64,000 bases of DNA, from the NCBI GenBank assembly GCA_963716235.1, contig CAVQTE010000020.1, forward strand, positions 372,001 to 436,000, given 5' to 3'. The DNA comes from Sva-07 sp963716235. GTDB lineage: Bacteria; Actinomycetota; Acidimicrobiia; Acidimicrobiales; Ilumatobacteraceae. The notes under the pieces were generated by a model, which saw only the letters and a program-made list of their open reading frames with translations, had not been told where the DNA came from and searched no databases. The position numbers and the translations under genes are program-made. Below are positions 25,807 to 33,787 of this stretch, one piece after another (the stretch's first letter is position 1; the number at the start of each line of letters is the position of its first letter).

Positions 25807-26595
25807 ATGTCCACACCTGTTCCCCCCGCACCTCCGGCACCCTCCGCTCCCGAGACCGCTCCCGCCCCGGGTGGGACCGCCGCCGCCGGCGCCATCGACG
25901 CGCGAAAGACCTACGGGATGGGCGACGCCCAGGTCAATGCCCTCGACGGGGTGACCGTGTCGTTCGAAGTGGGCCGGTTCAGCGCGATCATGGGTCCGTC
26001 AGGATCGGGCAAGTCGACGCTGCTCCACTGCCTCGCCGGGCTCGACACGCTCACGTCCGGCGCGACGTTCATCGGCGACACGTACCTCGCGTCACTCGAC
26101 GACAAGGCGCTCACCGAACTCCGTCGTACCCAGGTGGGCTTCATCTTCCAGGCCTTCAACCTGATCCCCACCCTGACCGCCGACGAGAACATCCGGCTGC
26201 CGATGATGCTCGGTGGGGAAACGGGTGACCTGGAGTGGATCGACCATGTCGTCACCACGGTCGGCCTCCAAGACCGCCTGAAGCACCGACCGAGCGAACT
26301 CTCGGGCGGCCAGCAGCAGCGCGTCGCCGTTGCCCGAGCGTTGGCGTCACGACCTCGGATCATCTTTGCCGACGAACCGACCGGCAACCTCGACTCGGTG
26401 ACGGGGACAGAGATCCTGTCGTTCATGCGCAACGCCGTACGCGACTTCGGCCAGACGATCGTGATGGTCACGCACGACCCGGTCGCCGCGTCGTACGCCG
26501 ACCGGGTGGTCTTCGTGGGTGACGGCAAGCTCACCGGCGAGTTGATCGATCCGACGACCGACCAGGTCATCGATCACCTGCGGAGCGCTGTCTGA
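25807..26595 (+). CDS. ABC transporter ATP-binding protein (MacB/LolD-like)
   Basis: 262 residues; ATG 25807 with GAGGGC immediately before it. A Pro/Ala-rich N-terminal tail (residues 1-25) precedes the ATPase. Walker A GPSGSGKS (63-70), Q-loop FIFQAFNL, signature LSGGQQQRVAVARAL, Walker B IIFADEPTGNLDS, switch His in VMVTHDP. This subclass pairs with FtsX-type permeases. The permease starts one base after this stop, so they form one transporter. Confidence 0.95.
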   Translation: MSTPVPPAPPAPSAPETAPAPGGTAAAGAIDARKTYGMGDAQVNALDGVTVSFEVGRFSAIMGPSGSGKSTLLHCLAGLDTLTSGATFIGDTYLASLDDKALTELRRTQVGFIFQAFNLIPTLTADENIRLPMMLGGETGDLEWIDHVVTTVGLQDRLKHRPSELSGGQQQRVAVARALASRPRIIFADEPTGNLDSVTGTEILSFMRNAVRDFGQTIVMVTHDPVAASYADRVVFVGDGKLTGELIDPTTDQVIDHLRSAV

Positions 26596-26596
26596 C

Positions 26597-29137
26597 ATGG
26601 GCGCCGGATCCCTCATCGCTCGAAAGAGCATCCGTGCCCGGTGGGGCCGAACCCTGGCGATTGCGTTCGCGATCACCGCGAGCGTGTCGTTCGTGGTCGG
26701 ATCGTTCGTGCTCGCCGACAGCCTCCGCGCCACGTTCGACAGTCTGTTCCAAGAGCTGAACGAGAACGTCGACCTCGAGGTCCGAGCGACGCAGGAGTTC
26801 ACCAGCGACGATGCCCGCGACCCGATCGACGTCGGTATCGCCGACACGATCAGAGGCGTCGAGGGCGTCGCCGTCGTCGAACCCATCCTGACCCGATTCG
26901 CCCAGCTCGTCGACTCCGACGGCAAGGCCATCGCGGCGCCGGGCGGGCCGACATTCGGCGTGTCGTGGGAGGGCGAGGAGGGGCTCCAAGGCGTCACCAT
27001 CAAGGAGGGTCGGCCTCCGAAGGGCCCCGACGAGGTCGCCATCGACAAAGCCACAGCAGACGCCGAAGGCTTTGCGATCGGCGACACGGTCTCGTACCTC
27101 ACCGACGTCGGCACCTTCCAAGGAAGGATCACGGCAACCGTCGGCCTCGGCACCGGTGACAGCTTCGGCGGCGCACAACTCACCGCGCTCGACCTCGACA
27201 CCGCGCTGGTCAACTTCGGCGCCGACGGCAAAGTCGATGCGATCGACATCCAGCTGGTCGAGGGCGCCGACGTGGCAGCGGTCCAGCGCGCCATTGCCGA
27301 GGTTGTCCCGCCCCGGACCGAGGTGATCACCGGCGAGGAGTCGGCTCAGGAGACCGCCGACGCCGTCAACGAATTCGTCGGCATCTTCGGGACCGGACTC
27401 CTGGTGTTTGCGTTCATCACCGCATTCGTGAGTGCATTCATCATCAACAACGTGTTCCAGATCACCATCGGCCAGCGTCTTCGCGAACTCGCGCTGCTCC
27501 GCGCCGTCGGCGCCTCGGGCCGCCAGGTGCGCCGGATGATCACACTCGAGGCGTTCGCTCTCGGTGTGGTGGCAACCGTGCTCGGTGTCGTCGGTGGGCT
27601 GCTTGTCGCGCGGGGGCTGATCGCGCTGTTCGATGCCGCCGGAGCCGGGTTCCCCGACGCCCAGACCGTGCTCCTGCCACGAACGATCGTCATGGCCGCG
27701 TTGGTCGGCATCGGGATCACCATGCTCTCGGTGATCGTTCCGTCACGACGGGCCGCGAAGATACCCCCCGTCGCTGCGATGCGCCCCGAACTCGGTTTCG
27801 CGGCGATGCGCACACGACGCCTCGTCGCCGGTGTGATCGTCACGACCCTCGGCCTGTCGCTGTTCCTCATCGGGCTGTTCCTCCGCCCGGGTGGCACGAG
27901 AGGCCTGATCGGCCTTGCCGGTGGCGGAGCCCTTCTGCTCTTCCTCGGGATCGCCAGCCTGTCGTCGACCATCGCCAGCCCGGTGACACGGGTCCTCGGT
28001 TGGCCGATCGAGAAGCTGTTCAAAGTGCCCGGAGCGCTCGCCCGGGAGAACGTCGCCCGAGCTCCTCGCAGAACCTCATCGAGCGCGTCGGCGCTGATGA
28101 TCGGCGTCGCGCTCGTGAGCAGCACGGCGGTCTTCGCGTCGTCGCTGCGTTCGAGCCTGGTCAGCACCCTCGAAAGCGCTGTCTCCGCCGACTACATCAT
28201 CACCGACGAGGGCTTCCAAGGGCTCTCGCCCGTGGTGAGTGAAACCCTGGCCGCGGTCCCCGAACTCGATGCTGTCACCCCGATCCGAAACGTCAGCGGA
28301 CAGGTTGATGGCGAGACCAAGGCGATCGGCGCCGTTGACCCGGTCGCGTTCGACAAGCTCGTCGATCCGGACCTGATCGACGGCACCGTCGCCGGACTCG
28401 GCACGAACGAATTGCTGCTGCACAAGGATCCGGCGAACGATCTCGACGTGACCGTCGGCTCCACCGTGGACGTGACGTTCCAGAACGGGGCGACGCAGAC
28501 CCTGACGGTGGCCGGCATCTTCGGGAACGCGACGTTCGGGAACTGGCTCATCAGCCTCGACACGCTGGCCGGTGTCAGCGACGCACCTGCACGTGATCTG
28601 TTCATCATCGCCAAGTTGGCCGATGGCGTCGACCCCGCAGTGGGTGATGCGGCCATTGCGGCAGCGATGGAGCCCTACCCGCAGGCCAACGTCCAGAACA
28701 ATGCCGAGTTCCTCGACTCGCAGGAGGCGCAGATCAACCAGCTGCTGTTCATCATCACGGCACTGCTCGCCTTCGCCATCGTGATCGCCATCCTCGGGAT
28801 CTCGATCACCCTCGCACTCGGTGTGTTCGAACGAACGAGGGAGATCGGCCTGCTCCGCGCGGTCGGGATGAACAAGCGACAGACGCGTCGATCGGTGCGG
28901 TGGGAAGCGGTGATCGTGTCGATGTTCGGTGCGATCATCGGCATCGTCGTCGGCACGTTCCTCGGCGTCGTGCTGTCGGTGGCGGTGCCCAACGACGTGA
29001 TCAGCAAGCTGGCCTTCAACCCGACGATCATCATCGCCATCCTCATCGGAGCCGTCATTGCCGGCCTCTTCGCCGCCCTGTACCCGTCGTACAAGGCATC
29101 GAACATGAACATCCTCGAAGCCATCGCCACCGAGTAA
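26597..29137 (+). CDS. FtsX/MacB-family ABC permease
   Basis: 846 residues with the double-FtsX layout: helix 1 (GRTLAIAFAITASVSFVVGSF), a large extracytoplasmic domain, three helices around residues 255-400, a second helix pair with its own extracytoplasmic domain, and three C-terminal helices (LLFIITALLAFAIVIAILGI onward). The conserved FtsX segments LRELALLRAVGASGRQVRRM and REIGLLRAVGMNKRQTRRSV mark both halves. Likely a mechanotransmission exporter of lipid, peptide or drug; cargo unknown. Confidence 0.93.
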   Translation: MGAGSLIARKSIRARWGRTLAIAFAITASVSFVVGSFVLADSLRATFDSLFQELNENVDLEVRATQEFTSDDARDPIDVGIADTIRGVEGVAVVEPILTRFAQLVDSDGKAIAAPGGPTFGVSWEGEEGLQGVTIKEGRPPKGPDEVAIDKATADAEGFAIGDTVSYLTDVGTFQGRITATVGLGTGDSFGGAQLTALDLDTALVNFGADGKVDAIDIQLVEGADVAAVQRAIAEVVPPRTEVITGEESAQETADAVNEFVGIFGTGLLVFAFITAFVSAFIINNVFQITIGQRLRELALLRAVGASGRQVRRMITLEAFALGVVATVLGVVGGLLVARGLIALFDAAGAGFPDAQTVLLPRTIVMAALVGIGITMLSVIVPSRRAAKIPPVAAMRPELGFAAMRTRRLVAGVIVTTLGLSLFLIGLFLRPGGTRGLIGLAGGGALLLFLGIASLSSTIASPVTRVLGWPIEKLFKVPGALARENVARAPRRTSSSASALMIGVALVSSTAVFASSLRSSLVSTLESAVSADYIITDEGFQGLSPVVSETLAAVPELDAVTPIRNVSGQVDGETKAIGAVDPVAFDKLVDPDLIDGTVAGLGTNELLLHKDPANDLDVTVGSTVDVTFQNGATQTLTVAGIFGNATFGNWLISLDTLAGVSDAPARDLFIIAKLADGVDPAVGDAAIAAAMEPYPQANVQNNAEFLDSQEAQINQLLFIITALLAFAIVIAILGISITLALGVFERTREIGLLRAVGMNKRQTRRSVRWEAVIVSMFGAIIGIVVGTFLGVVLSVAVPNDVISKLAFNPTIIIAILIGAVIAGLFAALYPSYKASNMNILEAIATE

Positions 29138-29172
29138 CCCGTACACGATGTGTCAGACACATCGTGTACGGG
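29138..29172. terminator. 16-bp perfect hairpin after the ABC permease
   Basis: Arms 29138-29153 and 29157-29172 are fully complementary with a 3-nt CAG loop, starting one base after the permease stop. No T-run. It separates the exporter genes from the small PPOX gene that follows on the same strand. Confidence 0.7.
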
Positions 29173-29185
29173 CTACAACGGCGTG

Positions 29186-29587
29186 ATGGGGCTCGAACCG
29201 ACCGACCTGCCCGACGAGGTGCTCACGTTCCTGCGCGAGTACCACCTGGCGACACTGACGACGTTGCGCGACGACCTCTCCCCACACGTCGTTGCGGTCG
29301 GATTCAGTTACGACGTCGCTGCGCAGACGGCGCGGGTGATCACATGGGCCGGATCACAGAAGGCTCGCAACGCCGAGCGGATGCATGCGGCGGGCCTGCG
29401 GGCGGCCGTGTGCCAGGTCGATGGTGGACGCTGGCTGAGCCTCGAGGGGCCCGTCCGACTCGTCACCGACGCCAACGGTGTACGGGCGGGAGTCGAGGGG
29501 TACGCCGCGAGGTACCGCGAGCCGAAGGAACGCGATGACCGCGTCGTCATCGAGATCGCCGTCGAACGCATCCTCGGCCGAGGCTGA
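29186..29587 (+). CDS. PPOX-class F420-dependent family protein
   Basis: 133 residues from ATG 29186 (GTG 29183 also possible). The pattern LPDEVLTFLREYHLATLTTL, SPHVVAVGFSYD, ITWAGSQKARNAER and CQVDGGRWLSLEGPVRLVTD matches the F420-dependent Rv1155-like split-barrel family. An upstream in-frame ATG lies inside the preceding hairpin and is unlikely. Probable F420H2-dependent reductase of unknown substrate. Confidence 0.85.
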   Translation: MGLEPTDLPDEVLTFLREYHLATLTTLRDDLSPHVVAVGFSYDVAAQTARVITWAGSQKARNAERMHAAGLRAAVCQVDGGRWLSLEGPVRLVTDANGVRAGVEGYAARYREPKERDDRVVIEIAVERILGRG

Positions 29588-29604
29588 CGAGTCGTGCGTG
29601 ACAG

Positions 29605-30492
29605 TCAGCCGGCGTCGCGGTTCCAGGGGAGATCAGCGAGCCAGCGTTGAGCCGCCGGGTGCGGATCCATCGGGGTGTCGTCGTTCGATCGTTCGAGCTT
29701 CGGGTCGAGATGCGTCTGGCAACCCGGGCACCAGTACAGGATCCGGTTGTGCTCACCCATCCGGCGGCACTCGACCGTTGCGCCACAGCGGCCACAACGT
29801 TGCCCATTTCGGCCGTACACTGCGAGGCCACCCCTGGACCCGGGTGAGGTCACGCGGTTGGCATGATGCAGATTCGACCGCAACATCGTGGCCGCCGTGT
29901 TCACGAGCCGGATCGCGTCGTGCTCGCTGATGGAGCCGACCTTCGCATACGGGCTCAGACCGGTCGCCCAGAGCACCTCACAGCGATAGACGTTCCCGAC
30001 GCCGCACATCACCCGCTGATCGAGCAGAACTTCACCGAGCCGGGCCGATGGATCGGGGTAGGTGAGCAACAGATTCACAACGGCGCCGAGATCGGTGTCA
30101 GCCGTGCAGAGATCCGGTCCCAGCCGACCCATTCCAGGATGACGTCTCTTGTCGATGTGCCGATAGGTCTCGACGTGGGGAGCGCTGAAGCACACCGCCA
30201 CCCAGTCGGCGACCTCGATCGCCGCCCGCATCTGCGTGTACGGACGCCTCCACTGGTCGCCCGCTCGATACAGATGCCACGAACCGCTCATCCGCATGTG
30301 GGTGTCGAGCACGATCCCGTCATCCCACTCGACCATCAGATGCTTTCCGTGACTCTCGACGGTCTCGATGATCCGACCTGCCTGCGGCGACGGACCGATG
30401 AGGCGAGGGGCATCGAACCGCACCATCGGCTTGCCGGCGAGCGCGGTGCGCATGGCGCTGGCCGACCGGTGGATCGTGTCGCCTTCGGGCAT
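29605..30492 (-). CDS. Fpg/Nei-family DNA glycosylase (Nei2-like)
   Basis: 295 residues. It starts MPEGDTIHRSASAMRTALAG: Pro2 and Glu3 are the catalytic Schiff-base and acid residues. SHGKHLMVEW, DTHMRMSGSWHLYR, the H2TH region LLDQRVMCGVGNVYRCEVL, and a C-terminal zinc finger with CGRCG...CPGC are all present. Base excision repair of oxidised bases. ATG 30492 stands behind TACCAT without a Shine-Dalgarno. A 30-residue tail extends beyond the zinc finger. Confidence 0.94.
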   Translation of the reverse strand: MPEGDTIHRSASAMRTALAGKPMVRFDAPRLIGPSPQAGRIIETVESHGKHLMVEWDDGIVLDTHMRMSGSWHLYRAGDQWRRPYTQMRAAIEVADWVAVCFSAPHVETYRHIDKRRHPGMGRLGPDLCTADTDLGAVVNLLLTYPDPSARLGEVLLDQRVMCGVGNVYRCEVLWATGLSPYAKVGSISEHDAIRLVNTAATMLRSNLHHANRVTSPGSRGGLAVYGRNGQRCGRCGATVECRRMGEHNRILYWCPGCQTHLDPKLERSNDDTPMDPHPAAQRWLADLPWNRDAG

Positions 30493-30566
30493 CGAAGCTG
30501 CATGGTAGGCGCTGCACCAGGGTCGTACGCGGGATGCCCGGGCCGACCCACTTAGCCTGGCCGACG

Positions 30567-31292
30567 ATGTCGACCGCCCATCCGAGTGCCAGGAACGATC
30601 CGCTGATCAGCGACGCGCTCCGACGCGCCATTCCGCTCTTCATCCCGGCGATCCCATTTGCCCTCGTGCTCGGCGTCGCGATCACCGAGTCGACGATGCC
30701 GACCCCTGTTGCATGGTCGACCAACATCTTCGTGTTCGCCGGCGCCTCGCAACTCGCAACCGTCAGCCTGGCCGCCACTGCGACCTGGTTCACGCTCGTC
30801 GCCACCGCTTGCGTCATCAACCTGCGCCATGTGATGTACAGCGCCGCGCTGTCGCCACGGTTCACCGACCAACCGAAGTGGTTCCGATGGGTCGGTCCCT
30901 TCTTCCTGATCGACCAGCTGTTTGCGTTGTCGAGCGTACGCGTCGAGTTGTCGTCGCGGGACTGGCGACGTTTCTATCTCACCGCCGGGACCTTCTACTT
31001 CGTCTCGTGGACGCTCACCGTCACCCTCGGCATGTTCGTCGGATCGGCGATTCCGACAGCGTGGCGCCTCGACGTTGCACCGGCGATCATGTTCTCCGGG
31101 CTGGTCGTCCTCGGCCTCACGAACCGACCCGGCATCGTCGCAGCAGTCACTGGCGCGGGCGTCTGCCTGCTTGCGCTCGAAGTTCCCAACAATGGCGGCA
31201 TCCTCCTCGGAGCGATCAGCGGGGTGACCGCCGGGTACATCGCCGATCTCGCTCAGAGCCGCCGGATCACCAGCCGGGCGGCATCGTCGTGA
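30567..31292 (+). CDS. AzlC-family branched-chain amino acid exporter subunit
   Basis: 241 residues from ATG 30567, 8 nt behind TAGCCT. AzlC features: ALRRAIPLFIPAIPFALVLG, FVFAGASQLATVSL, VINLRHVMYSAALSPRF and FFLIDQLFALSSVR, with about six membrane helices. It overlaps AzlD by 4 nt (GTGA). The pair exports branched-chain amino acids or related compounds in known cases. Confidence 0.93.
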   Translation: MSTAHPSARNDPLISDALRRAIPLFIPAIPFALVLGVAITESTMPTPVAWSTNIFVFAGASQLATVSLAATATWFTLVATACVINLRHVMYSAALSPRFTDQPKWFRWVGPFFLIDQLFALSSVRVELSSRDWRRFYLTAGTFYFVSWTLTVTLGMFVGSAIPTAWRLDVAPAIMFSGLVVLGLTNRPGIVAAVTGAGVCLLALEVPNNGGILLGAISGVTAGYIADLAQSRRITSRAASS

Positions 31293-31606
31293 GTGTCGCC
31301 GCAGCGCTGTCGGCCGTGCTCGCGATCGGCCTCGTCACCTACACCTCGCGGACGGGCCTCATCGTGTTCCTCGCCGATCGGCCACTCCCTGCGAACATCA
31401 CCAGAGCGCTGCGCTACGTCGGCCCTGCGGTGCTCTCGGCCCTCACGGTCAACCTGATCGCCGGCGGCAAAGGTACGAGTGGGATCGAAGTCGCCGAGGT
31501 GGCTGCGATCGTCGTCGCCATCGTCGTTGCCTGGTCCACCCGCAACCTGATTGCCGCTCTCGGAGTGGGCATGGTCACCGTCTGGGTGGTCGGGTACGTC
31601 ATCTGA
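31289..31606 (+). CDS. AzlD-domain small subunit
   Basis: 105 residues from GTG 31289 overlapping the AzlC stop. Four hydrophobic helices: AAALSAVLAIGLVTYTSR, YVGPAVLSALTVNLIAGG, EVAAIVVAIVVAWSTRNL and GVGMVTVWVVGYVI. The segment ALRYVGPAVLSAL is the recognisable AzlD region. Partner of AzlC. Confidence 0.9.
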   Translation: MSVAAALSAVLAIGLVTYTSRTGLIVFLADRPLPANITRALRYVGPAVLSALTVNLIAGGKGTSGIEVAEVAAIVVAIVVAWSTRNLIAALGVGMVTVWVVGYVI

Positions 31607-31609
31607 GCG

Positions 31610-32161
31610 TCAGGGCAACTTGCCGACGTGGGCGAGGGCGAGGCGGATCAAGCGGTCGTGTCCGCTGGTCATCTGCGAGGCCACCTCACTGCTCGCCGCC
31701 TCCTCGGGAGTGAACCAGGTGAGATCGAGCGCCTTCTGAGTCGGTTCGCAATCACCATCGACGGGGACCACGTAGGCCAGACTCACGGCGTGGTGCCGAG
31801 GGTCGTAGAACCCGGAGCGGCCAGGATTCGGGAAGTACTCGACCACGGTGAACGGGGTCGGATCGGCCGGCACCCGAGGGAGCGCCATCGGCCCGAGATC
31901 CTTTTCGCAGTGCCGCATCAACGCCTCGCGGACCTTCTCGCCGAACAACACCCGTCCGGTCACGACCATCCGGCTGATGGTGCCGTCGGATGCGACCCTC
32001 AGCAACAGCCCGACCCTCGTCACGTTGCCCAGCGCGTCGACACGCACGGGAACGGCGTCGACGTACACGATCGGCACATGGGCCCGCACCAACTCGAGGT
32101 CCTCCGGCGACAGCCAGCCGGTCGAGGTCTGGGTGGAGGAACCTTCGTCGATGTCAGTCAC
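31610..32161 (-). CDS. NUDIX-like hydrolase (DUF4916 type)
   Basis: 183 residues if started at GTG 32161; upstream in-frame reading lacks coding character. It shows WLSPEDLELVRAHVPIVYVD, GLLLRVASDGTISRMVVTGR and VLFGEKVREALMRHCEKDLG, which is the NUDIX-box region in the divergent form typical of DUF4916, then VEYFPNPG...YDPRHHAVSLAYVVP and LTWFTPEEA. Exact Nudix catalytic consensus (REUxEE) is not fully met. Start uncertain. Confidence 0.75.
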   Translation of the reverse strand: MTDIDEGSSTQTSTGWLSPEDLELVRAHVPIVYVDAVPVRVDALGNVTRVGLLLRVASDGTISRMVVTGRVLFGEKVREALMRHCEKDLGPMALPRVPADPTPFTVVEYFPNPGRSGFYDPRHHAVSLAYVVPVDGDCEPTQKALDLTWFTPEEAASSEVASQMTSGHDRLIRLALAHVGKLP

Positions 32162-32264
32162 ACCGTCGATGATCCCACGCGACGCACTGCCGACACCACA
32201 TTCCTCGGTGCGCCAAAGTGGCACCGGCCCCACGCCGAGACGCACACACTGGGAAGATGGTGAC

Positions 32265-32816
32265 ATGCACGACGACGCCACACGTTGGGACGACCGATAC
32301 CGATCCGCCTCGCCGCCGAGCCCGCTCGCTCCCGATGCAGTGGGCACACGGGCCGACCTCGTCGAACTCCTGCCCGACACCGGCGTTGCGATCGACATCG
32401 CGTGCGGCCTCGGCAGCCAATCGCTGTGGCTCGCGCAGCGTGGTCTGGATGTCGTTGCACTCGACGTGTCACCGATTGCGATCGAGGCGCTCCGGGCAGC
32501 CGCACACGCCGCGGGCCTCGCCGACCGGATCGACGCACGGGTCACCGACCTCGACATCGGCCTTCCGGCCGAGCCGACGACCGCAGACGTCATCGTCTGC
32601 CAACGTTTCCGCCAGCCGGCGATCTACGCGCAGATCGCCGAACGGCTCGTCGTGGGCGGCGTGGCCATCGTCACCGTCCTGTCCGAGGTGGGCGCCGAGT
32701 CACCAGGCCCGTTCCATGCCCCGCCCGGCGAACTCGTCGCAGCATTCGATGAGTTCGACATCCTCGACGCGCACGAGGGCGAGGGTGTGGCGACAATCGT
32801 GGCGCGTCGCTGCTGA
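32265..32816 (+). CDS. class I SAM-dependent methyltransferase
   Basis: 183 residues. DDATRWDDRYRSASPPSPLA is the tellurite-resistance/thiopurine-like N-terminus, IDIACGLGSQSLWLAQRGLD is motif I, VVALDVSPIAIEALR motif II, and ADVIVCQRFRQP the post-II region. Short and lacking an extended substrate lid, so the substrate cannot be assigned. ATG 32265; no clear ribosome site. Confidence 0.85.
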   Translation: MHDDATRWDDRYRSASPPSPLAPDAVGTRADLVELLPDTGVAIDIACGLGSQSLWLAQRGLDVVALDVSPIAIEALRAAAHAAGLADRIDARVTDLDIGLPAEPTTADVIVCQRFRQPAIYAQIAERLVVGGVAIVTVLSEVGAESPGPFHAPPGELVAAFDEFDILDAHEGEGVATIVARRC

Positions 32817-32823
32817 GGGGGGT

Positions 32824-33723
32824 TCAGCTTCGCTCGAGGAGCACGTCGCGCAACGCCTCGTGTTGGGTCGACGCCGGCTGCGTGGTGTCCATGAAGTCGA
32901 GCAGCACATCGCAGAACTGTTCTGCAGCCTCGACGTGCGGGAAGTGTCCGACGCCTTCGAGGATCTCGAGCCGGCTGGTCGGGATCAGCTCGTGCGCAGC
33001 GTATGCGTGCGACACCGGGATGATGCCGTCCTGGTCACCCCACACGATGAGCGTCGGGAGGTGGGCCGCCAGGTACAGGCGGTCGGTGGCGTTGACCATC
33101 TGACCCGTCGGCTCGATCACCCCGCGCATCGTCCGCACGAACGCGGACCGGTTCGGCGCACCGGCAAGCGACGAGTACGCCCGCCACATCTCGGCGAGCT
33201 TGGGCGAGCGGATGTTCCGCCGGCCCAGCTGACGGCCGACGTCGGTCGCCCGATCGACGAGTGGCTTCGGGAATCCGATCGGCATCAGGTACTCGGCACC
33301 CGGGAGGGTGAGCATGCGCAACAGCCACGACACCTCACGACCGAGTCCACCACTGCCGACCAACACCAGCCGATCGACGAGATGCGGGTGTTGATACGCG
33401 AGCTGCATCGCCACCCCGCCGCCGAACGAGTGGCCCACGATCGTCACGCTCGGCACGTCGAGTACCGACAGGAAGTCGCGCAGCCCGCTCGCGAATGCGC
33501 CGAGCGAGTAGTCGCCGACCGGCTTGGCCGACTCGCCGTGACCGAGAAGATCAGGGGCGATCACATCATGGTGTTCGGTCAGTGTCGGGATCACGTCGTC
33601 CCAGGTTCGCGAACTCCCTGCCAACCCGTGAATCAACAGGATCGGTTCCCCCGAACCATCGCGCCGGAACCCGACGTCATGGCCGTGGATGGTGACGTGT
33701 TGGAGGGGCAGTCGCTTGCTCAC
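32824..33723 (-). CDS. alpha/beta-fold hydrolase
   Basis: 299 residues from GTG 33723 (TTG 33765 is a longer alternative). Oxyanion region ILLIHGLAGSSRTWDDV, PDLLGHGES, nucleophile GHSFGGGV, acid in WGDQDGIIP and His in GVGHFPHVEAAE make a complete triad. It ends 7 nt from the convergent methyltransferase; both stops sit in a small GCTGA/TCAGC hairpin. Substrate not predictable. Confidence 0.9.
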   Translation of the reverse strand: MSKRLPLQHVTIHGHDVGFRRDGSGEPILLIHGLAGSSRTWDDVIPTLTEHHDVIAPDLLGHGESAKPVGDYSLGAFASGLRDFLSVLDVPSVTIVGHSFGGGVAMQLAYQHPHLVDRLVLVGSGGLGREVSWLLRMLTLPGAEYLMPIGFPKPLVDRATDVGRQLGRRNIRSPKLAEMWRAYSSLAGAPNRSAFVRTMRGVIEPTGQMVNATDRLYLAAHLPTLIVWGDQDGIIPVSHAYAAHELIPTSRLEILEGVGHFPHVEAAEQFCDVLLDFMDTTQPASTQHEALRDVLLERS

Positions 33724-33787
33724 GACTCCAGTATCCTCCGGGTCGACCGGGGGCACACGTGCCAAACGACCCCTTCGGAAGTCCCTG